DNA from: a virus | DNA: 35,047 nt | IMG/VR virus record: IMGVR_UViG_3300027833_000127 | Span: 1 to 35,047 of that record | Direction: 5' to 3' (one strand) | Shown: piece by piece, positions 23,601-31,847 of the stretch | Layout of the letters: every line of letters begins with the position of its first letter | Position numbering within the stretch: position 1 is the stretch's first letter | Made by a program: the position numbers and the translations under genes | Notes under the pieces: model-generated | Databases searched by the model: none | Told to the model about the DNA's origin: nothing | Seen by the model: the letters and a program-made list of their open reading frames with translations, nothing else

Positions 23601-26600
23601 AAAATTTCTATTGACATTAAATGCTGCAGATGTTCCTATAGGTTGATCGTTTGTTCCTTCAGCAGCAGTAAACGTTCCACCAGGTGTAGCTATAGTTCCT
23701 GATGAACTAATTGTAGCAATTACGCCCGTTGATATCGCATCCACAGTGCCAATTACAATAGTAATGTCATTAGCGGGCGATGCACCTGCTACTAAATTTC
23801 CTAATATTGTAAGAGTCTGACCTGCTCCGTATCCAGTACCTCCAGAAGCAGTAGTTACAGTATAGCCTGCGCCGTTATCTGTTACATCAAATGTTGCTCC
23901 TGAACCAATAACATTTGAATTATTTGAAACTCCGTTATAGCTTGCTGAAGTAGATCCAGTACCTGTTACTGTTACTACTGTAACGGCTCCATTTGCATCA
24001 ACATTATCAATAGTAATAACCATGTCATTAGCAGGTGTTGCGCCTGATAATTTGTCACCAGTTACCGTAATTGTTTCTGTTGGTAGGAAATTAGTGCCGC
24101 CGGATGTAATATTTATTGTGTAATCTGTGCCAGCTTGATCTATTGAAAATATTATGCCTGCGCCGTTGGCACTGGTAGTAGTAAATCCTGTTTGACCACT
24201 CTGATACGATCTAACATATGCAGGCGGAGTTCCTGCATAACTTAAACTAGTTATTGCACCACTTCCGTTTACGCCATTAACAGTTACATATACATCGTGT
24301 ATACCGTCGACACCGCCAGCATCGCTTCCTAATATTAAGATTTTATCAGTTGCTATATAACCTGTCGAAGCGTCTTGTGTATTAATAGCAGTGCCGGTTA
24401 TACTTAATGTTAAAATTTCACCAGTGCCACTAACAGTGTCAATAGTTACAGTAGCATCATTAGCAGGTGATGCGCCGCCTAGTTCTGTTCCAAGAATTGT
24501 AAAAGTTTCTGCTGCAACATAGTCTTCTCCAGCAGCATCTAAAGCAACACTGTATACAGCTAAAGTTCTAGTTATATTAAATGTTCCGCCGAAGCCTGCC
24601 GCTCCGTTATATGTACTAGTTGGGTTAGTATATGCAACTGTTCCTGTTGATACGACAACACTTGTATATGCTCCTGCTGCAGAATCTAAATCAAATATTG
24701 CGCCTGAGCCTGTGCCGCCAGCATACGATGCACTAGCACCAGTAACTGAAAGTGATCCATCCCAATGTGCTCCGTCAAATGTTATGTTAGTAATACCGCC
24801 TGCTGCACTAATTCCTGTGACACGTATAGTAAGATCATTAACTACAGCTACGCCTCCAAGCTCGGCGCCGTCTATAATAATTCTATCGCTCACTTTATAG
24901 TCAGTACCAGCAGCATTAATAGAAACAGTATAATCACGAGCTACGTTTCCGCTTTGAGTAATATTAAATGTTGCATCAATACCGATTACACTATCGTTTG
25001 TACCAGAAATTGCTGTATATGTTTTTACATTAGCTGTTAGTGCAGAAGTAAAGCTGTCATCAAAATCAATAAAGTTAGAATCTATAGTGTTAATATTTAT
25101 TGCTGTGCCATCGCCTCTATCTGTTGCTAGACTTGGTACTATTCCGCTAACCGAGTCAAGATATACTCTGTTTTCGCCGATTGCAACATCAGCAGTTATT
25201 GCTGGTGTAATATATGTGCCGCCGCCAGCACTTGTGTCGTTAACACCTGTAACTTGAGAACCTGTTGGAATATTAGCATTAACTAAAGGTGCACCAGGGC
25301 CGGGTGCAGGACCATCAAACGGAATAATAGTACTACCGATCGGAACATCTAACTGTGCAAACATTGAGCCGTTAAAGCCATTAGAAACTACAGTTACTTC
25401 TGCACTTCTGCCGATAGAAGCACCAGTATAGAAAGCTGCTTGTCTTAATTGAGTGTATGTTGTAGAAAGTGTTGTTGGATTAACTGAGCCAACTTTAGCT
25501 TTGGCGTAAAAATTAAAAGTAGTATTAGATGGAATATTATTAATAACAAATGAACCTTCTGCTCTACTTGCACCACTAACACTATCTTCAAGTGCTTTAA
25601 TAGTTATCGGAGTTCCAGCTTCAAATCCATGTGGTCCAAGAGTAGTTACAGTTATTAAAGATTGGCCAATGCCATCAGTGCCTGCCGATGCATCAGTTAC
25701 AACACTTAGGACATTTATATCAGTTCCAGGTACTTCGTAAATTGAAGGATAACCTCGCATTGTTGAAATAGCAGCCCATTTTGTAGGCTGTAGTCCATAT
25801 TCAAAGTCAGCGTCTAGCATAGATACTGGAAGTGCTGCTCTTGGTCGTTCAATAGCATCTGTACCAAAGTCATGTGGTCTAGTAGTTACTACACTTTTAC
25901 CGTTTTCTATTTTTTCTACAAAAATTTGTAAATCGTCAGTTGCATTATGTCCTGATGTGTTGTAGTTTAGTTTAAGTGTTGCAATAGCATCAGTTGTTTC
26001 TAAATATTTACTAAAGTCTGGATCTAATGCTATATTGTCTGTTTTAAGACTAACTGACCCTCCTGTTTCAATAGAGCTAAAATTATATATAATTTCGTTA
26101 GAAGTTGTATTTGTAACTAATAGAAATTGGTCAAGATCCCATCTGCCTTGTATTTTAATTGTACCTACACCAGTAGGAACTAGTGTTGGTAATCCGTTAA
26201 GACCATTAGTAATAGTATCAACTGTATTAAATGCTAGTGTATTAATTTTTGCACTAGGGCCAGTTGTGACACCGTTTGATGTTGCACTATCGAATGAGTG
26301 TAATGACGTATCTGAAGATATTCCTACATTCATAGTAACAGTAGTACCAGTTACAGATGCAATTGTTAACGGTGCATAATAATACGGATCTCTTCCTTTT
26401 GCATTAGGGACACCAGATGCTCTAGGATAAGGATGTGTAGTTGCTCCGCCATCTAGCAAGCAAGTAAAAGTTATAGCACCCGGAGCAATATGGATTTCAT
26501 CTCCTACTTTTAGAGAATGGGTACCAATTGTCAATGTCATTACGCCTGTAGTAGGTGTGTAACTAGCATCTGTAGGTGTAAACTGTTGTGTAGCTTCGGC

Positions 26601-27041
26601 TGGCGAAGAAGCATTTACTGTTTGTGTTACTTCACTATTTGAAGCAGAATATAAATTATTTGCAAAGATATAATCTCTTATTAGTGTGCTAATAAAAGTG
26701 TGTGTTTGTATCTCAGGTTGTCTGTCGCCATCAACTTGTGCAACATCTTGATCCCAATAATACTTTATAGTTTTAATTACATTTTCATTGCCGCCGTATC
26801 GCAGATCTTTTAAGTATGCATCAACAACGTATCCTACGTCTCTTTCGCATTTTGCTTGATTGTATGTATAACCTACAAATCCTGCTGCGCCTGCTGTTAC
26901 TTGATCAGCTATCCATGCTGTTGCTTCTTTTTGTATAAAACTTTTATTTGCACTTAGCAAACTATAAGCATTGGGATATACATAATCTGTTGCTCCGATG
27001 CCTGGTTTAAATACGTAATTTTTTATTTGTGTTTTTGCCAT
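20613..27041 (-). CDS. Giant repeat-containing virion protein, 2142 aa, probably tail fibre/baseplate-associated
   Basis: The N-terminus contains KCERDVGYVVDAYLKDLRYGG (about 64-84, one residue omitted at the end in some relatives), a signature I recall from large structural proteins of marine T4-like phages. Residues about 670-1215 hold six diverged beta-rich repeats with cores like GTELGGASPAND. Surrounding regions carry HGLIPGN/HGFEAGT-type motifs (for example near 460 and 1245), common in phage fibre and adhesin domains. A conserved segment near 1500-1620 (WEFDGTTVSVVQRTGTRQLA, IQYSWYGAGFIDFMLRG) suggests another folded domain. The composition is rich in Gly, Thr, Ser and Ala with almost no Cys, typical of secreted or virion fibres. 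The gene starts three bases after the fibre-like gene stop and ends at a strong terminator. Exact virion location is not readable. Confidence 0.85.
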   Translation of the reverse strand: MAKTQIKNYVFKPGIGATDYVYPNAYSLLSANKSFIQKEATAWIADQVTAGAAGFVGYTYNQAKCERDVGYVVDAYLKDLRYGGNENVIKTIKYYWDQDVAQVDGDRQPEIQTHTFISTLIRDYIFANNLYSASNSEVTQTVNASSPAEATQQFTPTDASYTPTTGVMTLTIGTHSLKVGDEIHIAPGAITFTCLLDGGATTHPYPRASGVPNAKGRDPYYYAPLTIASVTGTTVTMNVGISSDTSLHSFDSATSNGVTTGPSAKINTLAFNTVDTITNGLNGLPTLVPTGVGTIKIQGRWDLDQFLLVTNTTSNEIIYNFSSIETGGSVSLKTDNIALDPDFSKYLETTDAIATLKLNYNTSGHNATDDLQIFVEKIENGKSVVTTRPHDFGTDAIERPRAALPVSMLDADFEYGLQPTKWAAISTMRGYPSIYEVPGTDINVLSVVTDASAGTDGIGQSLITVTTLGPHGFEAGTPITIKALEDSVSGASRAEGSFVINNIPSNTTFNFYAKAKVGSVNPTTLSTTYTQLRQAAFYTGASIGRSAEVTVVSNGFNGSMFAQLDVPIGSTIIPFDGPAPGPGAPLVNANIPTGSQVTGVNDTSAGGGTYITPAITADVAIGENRVYLDSVSGIVPSLATDRGDGTAININTIDSNFIDFDDSFTSALTANVKTYTAISGTNDSVIGIDATFNITQSGNVARDYTVSINAAGTDYKVSDRIIIDGAELGGVAVVNDLTIRVTGISAAGGITNITFDGAHWDGSLSVTGASASYAGGTGSGAIFDLDSAAGAYTSVVVSTGTVAYTNPTSTYNGAAGFGGTFNITRTLAVYSVALDAAGEDYVAAETFTILGTELGGASPANDATVTIDTVSGTGEILTLSITGTAINTQDASTGYIATDKILILGSDAGGVDGIHDVYVTVNGVNGSGAITSLSYAGTPPAYVRSYQSGQTGFTTTSANGAGIIFSIDQAGTDYTINITSGGTNFLPTETITVTGDKLSGATPANDMVITIDNVDANGAVTVVTVTGTGSTSASYNGVSNNSNVIGSGATFDVTDNGAGYTVTTASGGTGYGAGQTLTILGNLVAGASPANDITIVIGTVDAISTGVIATISSSGTIATPGGTFTAAEGTNDQPIGTSAAFNVNRNFAAYSTISTSAAGTGYKIGDRIILSGTDFDGASTINDILVTVATVGAGGDITSLTYTYQEATYGSNFDLISTVIMTEATTGIISIDDEITYEALPTLEVTFENAHGLIPGNTFITIVNTDDGSNNHNLAAGSFLATNIPAVNKVQYLARSAGNIDTSSASIQLTVYPRPDSFFVHRPFDGGVQLGTGGPQHGAQAIRQSKKYIRYQSGKGIMYTTGALFAPSYDIRSITSDGVEVGSLITIETDDNDHGVQAGGVIRLLGVETPGFNSGNDTAVPPKFDYTVEGVIDERTFTVRAQRRLGATTAVLGFGSQMSVVSWHGATVRSGIFDDQNGIFWEFDGTTVSVVQRTGTRQLAGTIAIEVDNNLITGTNTRFLDQLKAGDRIVIKGMTHVVSHVNNHTEITVTPDWRGVVDIVGAKANLIVDKKTKQRDFNLDRLDGTGPSGYDIDIAKMQMIGIQYSWYGAGFIDFMLRGSDGNFIFAHRMRNSNVNTEAFMRSGNLPVRYEVTNEGPSGKLSEALTDAQVTIPLIDSSFFPDYGTIYIDNEIITFTGNDKTTNTLTGVTRGATFTNFQAGATRNYNASAASAHTDRTGVILISQTITPLISHWGSAFITDGGFDEDRGYIFSYAETGVDVTITKQTAFMIRLSPSVSNAIIGDLGERELLNRAQLLLQSLEITSDGTDGTNAITGGIVVEGVLNPQNYPLDPNSVKWSGLAGVAQGGQPSFAQIAAGAGITWTTGTTATTATITAQGTLSGTAVSSDRNYSNRSFLYMRYDGANGVGPDGVGIASGDTVSGTGVRSNTIVTSITSPYPYGGMQEVRVNLSQRLNGYSNTGTTFTFGRGGDLSNRNFGRFTQASVEAAAVAIGTAVDPATTNPSFPASSAISKIELEVFAGTTYYVISFNTSYSGTLTQGSGTVGAVFEQPAFAQPGETVFSFIANPGERATVDFSQLKELTNTPLGGRGTYPNGPDVLAINVYKAAGNATPANVILNWGEAQA
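23491..24902 (-). repeat. Six diverged protein-level repeats in the giant virion protein
   Basis: Repeat cores, in protein order: VSDRIIIDGAELGGVAVVND (24902-24835), AAETFTILGTELGGASPAND (24523-24443), ATDKILILGSDAGGVDGIHD (24362-24293), PTETITVTGDKLSGATPAND (24092-24022), AGQTLTILGNLVAGASPAND (23833-23766), IGDRIILSGTDFDGASTIND (23560-23491). Spacing is about 390, 150, 270, 256 and 275 bases, so some units have lost or gained a subdomain. Confidence 0.8.
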
Positions 27042-27044
27042 GTT

Positions 27045-27932
27045 TTATAATCCAAATGCTATTGATAATGCTGTTGCTGTACGATCTACATATTTTTTAT
27101 TTGCTACTGCATTTAATTCTGCTGGTTCAGTACTAACTGTTGCTGAAGTAAATGCTGCTGTCGACGGCACAATAGCACCAATTGTAGTGTTATTTATAGT
27201 TGTATCTTCTACAGGAACACTGGATCCGGTAGATTTTATAATACCTAAATTACTTCCGTCTATTTTTACTACAATTTGATTTGTAGCTTCTAATTCTAAA
27301 TTTGTGGAAGAACTAATCTTTGTTATTCCAACGCCGTCGATGTTAAGAGACCCTGCAACATATAAATCGCCTGCAACGCCTAAACCGCCTGCTACTGTAA
27401 GCGCACCAGTAGATGAACTTGTCGATTCTATTGTTGAATTAACAGCAACAGTGCCAAATACACCTGTAGGATCAACTACATTAATAATTCCATATATTGT
27501 TCCCGCAGCATTACCGTAATATAAAATATTAGGTGTTGCGACCATTGGTGTTATATATAATCTTCCAGAAGCTTTTCCCTGTGCATCTGAATCTACTGTT
27601 CCGTCAGAATGTCTTAGTCCAGAGTTGTATGAAGTTACAGTACTGCCAACACTATCAAAAATATTAAATGTAAAATTAGTAAGGTCTAAGTCAATTGTGT
27701 TTCCAGTATTTCTAACAATTGTAATACTAGGATTGGTTACTGCACTATCAATTAATCTAAAATTACTAGCAGTATCTTGAAATTTAAAATCAGCAGCAAC
27801 ATCAACATTATCATCATCTGACACATCAAGCGTGATTGATCTAGCTGTAATATTTCCTGCAGAATCTACAGTAAAACTAGGACTTTCGTATCCAAATTTT
27901 GATCTTAAAGGTGTGTTTACAATCGTTGACAT
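27045..27932 (-). CDS. Fibre-like virion protein, 295 aa
   Basis: A Ser/Thr/Val-rich, beta-repetitive protein. The N-terminus (STIVNTPLRSKFGYESPSFT, then DSAGNITARSITL) and central STGALTVAGGLGVAGDLYVA (about 178-197) are typical of fibre or baseplate-attached proteins in marine T4-like phages. The C-terminus, with TINNTTIGAIVPSTAAFTSA followed by ELNAVANKKYVDRTA, is a common end of phage fibres that project from a trimeric shaft. It is probably a trimeric short fibre or a connector for the 2142-aa protein encoded next, three bases downstream, which lacks a late promoter of its own. The ATG follows GGAGT and a GATAAATA promoter. Confidence 0.8.
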   Translation of the reverse strand: MSTIVNTPLRSKFGYESPSFTVDSAGNITARSITLDVSDDDNVDVAADFKFQDTASNFRLIDSAVTNPSITIVRNTGNTIDLDLTNFTFNIFDSVGSTVTSYNSGLRHSDGTVDSDAQGKASGRLYITPMVATPNILYYGNAAGTIYGIINVVDPTGVFGTVAVNSTIESTSSSTGALTVAGGLGVAGDLYVAGSLNIDGVGITKISSSTNLELEATNQIVVKIDGSNLGIIKSTGSSVPVEDTTINNTTIGAIVPSTAAFTSATVSTEPAELNAVANKKYVDRTATALSIAFGL

Positions 27933-27951
27933 CTTTTACTCCGTTCAGTTA

Positions 27952-27959
27952 TATTTATC
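27952..27959 (-). promoter_or_regulatory. T4-type late promoter of the fibre gene pair (GATAAATA)
   Basis: GATAAATA 19 bases before the ATG of the 295-aa fibre gene with GGAGT between. It should also serve the 2142-aa gene. Confidence 0.85.
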
Positions 27960-27970
27960 AAATAAAATAC

Positions 27971-28387
27971 TTATCTAGAAAGAGGATTTAATGTATGGAA
28001 ATATTGTGCAGTAAATATAACCTTAGTTCCGTTATTCTGTCCTGCAGGTGATGATATTGCAGGATTCAATATAACGTCAACATAGCTATTGTTAACTGCA
28101 GGTTCAATTGCAATTAATTCACGCAACGTGTGGTTTCTAGCATATACTACTACACTTGCTCGATCGTCGGTTGCTGTTATTAATGCTTTGATTATTTCTT
28201 TATTATCAGTATCAAGATCTGCTGATATAGTATATTCTACTGACGAAAATTCTCCTACATGCCACCGATCAAGTAATGTATTTTCATATACTTGTTTCCA
28301 GGGACCTTTATGACTGGTCCCTGCATTATTTTTAAATAACAAAGTATTTTTTAGTCCGTCTGTTAAATATTTTTGTAAGTTTTGCAT
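27971..28387 (-). CDS. Small conserved structural-type protein, 138 aa
   Basis: Not assignable to a named T4 gene. It begins MQNLQKYLTDGLKNTLLFKN and contains WKQVYENTLLDRWHVGEFSS (about 30-49), then VEYTISADLDTDNKEIIKAL. The C-terminal half is beta-rich and ends in FTAQYFHTLNPLSR. I recall short proteins of this kind next to fibre genes in cyanophages. AAGGGG lies before the ATG and a CTAAATA variant late promoter overlaps the carbamoyltransferase stop. It is the first gene of the fibre block after the accessory operon and is followed by the fibre gene after 38 bases, so a virion role is inferred from context. Confidence 0.7.
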   Translation of the reverse strand: MQNLQKYLTDGLKNTLLFKNNAGTSHKGPWKQVYENTLLDRWHVGEFSSVEYTISADLDTDNKEIIKALITATDDRASVVVYARNHTLRELIAIEPAVNNSYVDVILNPAISSPAGQNNGTKVIFTAQYFHTLNPLSR

Positions 28388-28406
28388 TATTTGCCCCTTA
28401 TTGTAA

Positions 28407-28413
28407 TATTTAG
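28407..28413 (-). promoter_or_regulatory. Possible variant late promoter (CTAAATA)
   Basis: CTAAATA overlaps the last codons of the carbamoyltransferase gene, 19 bases before the ATG of the 138-aa gene, with AAGGGG between. It marks the switch from the accessory operon back to structural genes. Confidence 0.4.
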
Positions 28414-30242
28414 CAGTTCTTGACTGTAATTAACTTTCCGTGTTCTGGTAAGTATAGATATTCAATTTTACTATCTGATAAGGTGCGTAATGCATCATCG
28501 AGTGTTTCGACGAGAGGTTCTCCGCCTAGATTAAAACTTGTGTTAAAGATAATCGGTACGCCTGTACGTTCTTTAAATGCTTTAATTATTCTATAGTATA
28601 AAGGATTCTCTTCTTCAGTAACAGTTTGGATACGGCATGTTCCGTCGACATGAATAATAGCAGGAATCTTTTCTTCAATACCTGGCTGACAGTTTACAGC
28701 ATACATCATATGAGGTGTATCATCCATGCCACGTAAATCAAACCATTCATGTACATCTTCAGCTAAAATTGATCCTGCAAATGGTCTAAAATATTCTCTA
28801 TGTTTAATTTCATTTACATAATCTTTTCCGTCTTTAAACGTTGGGTCAAACATTAAACTTCTATTACCTAATGCACGTGGTCCAGCTTCTGAACGTCCTT
28901 GAAAACAAGATACAATATTTTTACTTGTCATTAGATCAATTACATCATCATCTGTAGCATCTTTAATTTCTGCATTATATTTTTTAGTTACGCTATTAAT
29001 TTCGTCAGCGGTGTAGTTATATTTTTGACCTAAATAAATTTCGCGTCCATTTAATTTATCAGAAGTTTCAGTTAAGTTATAAAATCCAAAAAGTGCTACA
29101 CCAATTGCAGTTCCGCTATCATTTGAAATAGGTTCAACGTATAATTCTATTCCTTCTTGATTTAGTCGATTTAAAAAATAGTAATTAGCAACACAATTAA
29201 GTGCATATCCTCCAGATAGTACTACTTTTTTCTTCCCAGACATTTTTGAAGCTTTAAGTATAAGTTTTAAAACTTGTTCTTGTGTTTCGGTTTGAACTGC
29301 ATATGCAAGATCTCTTCGATTTTGTTCTAGTGTAATATCATCAAAGGTACCTAACTTGGTATTTAATTCATCAAATAGCTCTGCATTTACAACAGCTCCT
29401 CGAGGATAATACGGAACAATAACGTTTGGATCTGATAATTCATAATCTCCAATTTTGTTAAACAATTTTGGTATTTTATTATTAGGCTTACCGTACGGAA
29501 ATAGCCCCATAGTTTTTCCTGCTTCGATTTCTTGGAACCCACAGTACTTAGTAACTGCTTCATATGTTTTAGTAATACCTGCATTTCTAGTATATAATCC
29601 GTGAAATGTATTACCTATCTCGCCATATATCTCTTCAGCTTCTTGTTCTTTATTACTATGTGTTAATATTGGTTCTTTTGATGCAGAATGTTTATATAAA
29701 TGATTTAAAGTTGCTGGATATTTGCAATCAATAATTGATTCAATTTCCCAAGAAAACGTGCTTAATTCATCATCTGGAGCAAATTTTGGATCAGTTACTT
29801 GTGTATATGGTAATTCAGATCCACATCCATCAACTACTAATGCTACAGCTTCATCAAACCCAGATCGATAAAATGCACACGCTGCATGTACTTTGTGATG
29901 TTGATGACTAAGATCAAATACTTGTGGATGATTATGAGGATCAGCATGTTGATCAATTAACCCTAATTTTCTAGCTAATCCGACATACATATTATCACCA
30001 CTAAAATCAATTGTTCCAGAGGTGTACATTGGCTGAGTATGTACTATAAACATATAATCTACTTTATCTGTATACTCTTTTACTTTTACCATTGATGCAA
30101 ATGGACTACCGTCATATTTTTTTCTACTAAGACGCTCCTCTTCTATTGCATATACAATCTTACCATTTTTTAATAAACATACACCTGAATTATGTCCTCG
30201 AGAAATGCCCATTATCCACAAATCTTTTTTTATTTCATTCAT
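28410..30242 (-). CDS. NodU/CmcH-type carbamoyltransferase, 610 aa
   Basis: Transfers a carbamoyl group from carbamoyl phosphate, through a carbamoyl-AMP intermediate, to a hydroxyl of a sugar or natural product. The N-terminal Kae1/TsaD-like domain shows GISRGHNSGVCLLKNGKIVY (about 12-31), EEERLSRKKYDG, the metal-ligand region HQHHKVHAACAFY near 115-127, VVDGCGSE near 137-144 and VVLSGGYALNC near 342-352. The C-terminal YrdC-like domain shows GRSEAGPRALGNRSL near 450, REYFRPFAGSIL, and VPIIFNTSFNLGGEPLV near 570. Length agrees with the family (about 570-620). I start at the ATG two bases after the GT9 stop; GTG at 30254 would overlap that gene. Last gene of the halogenase operon. The acceptor is unknown. 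Confidence 0.95.
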   Translation of the reverse strand: MNEIKKDLWIMGISRGHNSGVCLLKNGKIVYAIEEERLSRKKYDGSPFASMVKVKEYTDKVDYMFIVHTQPMYTSGTIDFSGDNMYVGLARKLGLIDQHADPHNHPQVFDLSHQHHKVHAACAFYRSGFDEAVALVVDGCGSELPYTQVTDPKFAPDDELSTFSWEIESIIDCKYPATLNHLYKHSASKEPILTHSNKEQEAEEIYGEIGNTFHGLYTRNAGITKTYEAVTKYCGFQEIEAGKTMGLFPYGKPNNKIPKLFNKIGDYELSDPNVIVPYYPRGAVVNAELFDELNTKLGTFDDITLEQNRRDLAYAVQTETQEQVLKLILKASKMSGKKKVVLSGGYALNCVANYYFLNRLNQEGIELYVEPISNDSGTAIGVALFGFYNLTETSDKLNGREIYLGQKYNYTADEINSVTKKYNAEIKDATDDDVIDLMTSKNIVSCFQGRSEAGPRALGNRSLMFDPTFKDGKDYVNEIKHREYFRPFAGSILAEDVHEWFDLRGMDDTPHMMYAVNCQPGIEEKIPAIIHVDGTCRIQTVTEEENPLYYRIIKAFKERTGVPIIFNTSFNLGGEPLVETLDDALRTLSDSKIEYLYLPEHGKLITVKNC

Positions 30243-30243
30243 A

Positions 30244-31200
30244 TTATAATCCACTTAAAATTTTATCTGCTATTTGTTTAATCTGATCGTCGGTCAATCT
30301 CATTGCCGATTCATTTTTTCTATCCGCACATTCGTCTACAGTAATGCGTATAGGACTGTATTCTTTATTATCTTTATTAAAATCAAAAATGTTAAATTGC
30401 TGACTTGTAGGATAAGATACATTTTCAGCAAATGTAGATCCAAGAACTAAGTACGTGCTTTTGTTAAACGAATGTGCAACATGTTGACCTATTGAGTCGC
30501 AACCTATAAATGCATCTGAAGCGTTTATCATTCCAAACCATTTTCTTAGATTTGTATTTTCAATAAAAAATGTTTCTTGTTTACATCCATATGCACTAAA
30601 ATCTACATTATATTCATTCATTAATAATACAGAGCATTTATGTTCAATTTGTTTTATTAATTTTGCAGCTAATTCAATAGTAAACGATCTTCCTGTTGAA
30701 TCAATTGGGCCCGATTGTGTTTCTATAGCATTTAATGTAATACCTTTACCAAACGGTTGAAAAATTACTAAAGGTTTCTTATGCTTGTCTCTCATATCCT
30801 TAGCCATATTAGCTGCGGTATACAATTCATCATTACTTAAATGTATAGAAGCACGTGGCAAATTAGTATCTAACTTTCCGTTAATTTCAATATCAAATGC
30901 TTGTGCAATATTACATTTTTGATTATAATACTCCCACACATAGTATGGTTCTGGTGCTACTATATTTCTATCTTTTAATGTATCTCTAAATAAGTGAGTT
31001 AAATTTGCAGGATATGATCTAGCATGCAGTGTCGGGTGACCCGAAAATGCTTCATATGCCCACTCTGAAAATATCACAAAGTCATCATCTGGATTATTTT
31101 CAAGATATTTTTCTAATGCCGGAATAGCACATACAGCTCTTCCAACGCCGCCGTTAATATAAAATGCTGTGCTACGATCTGTATTAATTGTTTTTTTCAT
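30244..31200 (-). CDS. GT9/heptosyltransferase-like glycosyltransferase (GT-B), 318 aa
   Basis: Family 9 glycosyltransferases move heptose from ADP-heptose to lipopolysaccharide core or related acceptors. The fold is visible as two Rossmann-like halves: FYINGGVGRAVCAIPALEKY (about 13-32; GVG and IPAL correspond to the GT9 N-terminal G.GD....P.) and KPLVIFQPFGKG near 142-153. The C-terminal donor-site part is VLLMNEYN, LRKWFGMINASDAFIGCDSI, GQHVAHSFNKSTYLVLGS; the GCDSIGQHVAH stretch matches the heptosyltransferase D-[ST]-G-..H-A-A pattern, with Ile-Gly replacing the usual Gly. Length fits (about 320-350). It overlaps the oxygenase stop (ATGA). Its ADP-heptose donor could come from the hldE-hldD-gmhB cassette. 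A diverged GT-B of other specificity is possible. Confidence 0.75.
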   Translation of the reverse strand: MKKTINTDRSTAFYINGGVGRAVCAIPALEKYLENNPDDDFVIFSEWAYEAFSGHPTLHARSYPANLTHLFRDTLKDRNIVAPEPYYVWEYYNQKCNIAQAFDIEINGKLDTNLPRASIHLSNDELYTAANMAKDMRDKHKKPLVIFQPFGKGITLNAIETQSGPIDSTGRSFTIELAAKLIKQIEHKCSVLLMNEYNVDFSAYGCKQETFFIENTNLRKWFGMINASDAFIGCDSIGQHVAHSFNKSTYLVLGSTFAENVSYPTSQQFNIFDFNKDNKEYSPIRITVDECADRKNESAMRLTDDQIKQIADKILSGL

Positions 31201-31838
31201 AAATTTAACTCGTTTAATGTTGTTTCATCGCCAAGTTTTCCCTTTACAAAAATATTAAAGGATAAACTTATTCTAGTTTTATCTGACATATTTGGATTTA
31301 CTTCATGGAATGTTTTCGAAGGAAAGAAAATAATATCATTATTCGTTACAGGAACAGTCCACTGATTAGAATTAGTTAAATTATAATTAGTGACATCAAT
31401 TTGTAATGTGGAGTTAGTTGTAACAGTATCATTATTATTAGAAATAAAAGTTATATTATCTTCTGGAAGTGTGTCTATATAATACACTCCGCTTATCAAC
31501 GAATTACTGTGATTATGTCTATGATGAGTAGTACCGGGTTCATTGAAGTTCAACCAAGATTGTGTAATATAAAACTCATATGCTGGATCTACAAATAATA
31601 CATCATTAACATATTGGCTAAGACCAAACATAACCCTGTCACGTATTATTTTATAAGATTCTAAATTTAATACTTTAGTTTCAACTGATGCAAAATTGCC
31701 GCCTATATTTTCACGGACGTCTTTGCGTTCATTTGCTGTATCATGTATACCATTTACTGTACTCGAATATTCATTACACATAAAAACTGGAGTACTAAAA
31801 AGTAATAATGTATTGTCTAATGGGTTAGTTTGATTCAT
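31197..31838 (-). CDS. 2OG-Fe(II) oxygenase, 213 aa
   Basis: Non-haem iron, 2-oxoglutarate-dependent dioxygenase of the double-stranded beta-helix fold, common in marine T4-like phages. The iron facial triad is plausible as H108/H110 in HHRHNHSNSLISGVYYID (residues 105-122) with distal H178 in FFPSKTFHEVNPN. R189 in KTRISLSFN would bind the 2-oxoglutarate carboxylate. The SGVYYI motif and N-terminal LLLFSTPVF fit the family of putative 2OG-Fe(II) oxygenases of about 200 aa. It probably hydroxylates a protein or small molecule; the target is unknown. AAGGAA lies before the ATG. The gene is separated from the preceding oxygenase by nine bases and overlaps the GT9 gene by four. Confidence 0.9.
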   Translation of the reverse strand: MNQTNPLDNTLLLFSTPVFMCNEYSSTVNGIHDTANERKDVRENIGGNFASVETKVLNLESYKIIRDRVMFGLSQYVNDVLFVDPAYEFYITQSWLNFNEPGTTHHRHNHSNSLISGVYYIDTLPEDNITFISNNNDTVTTNSTLQIDVTNYNLTNSNQWTVPVTNNDIIFFPSKTFHEVNPNMSDKTRISLSFNIFVKGKLGDETTLNELNL

Positions 31839-31847
31839 TTTTTTTCC

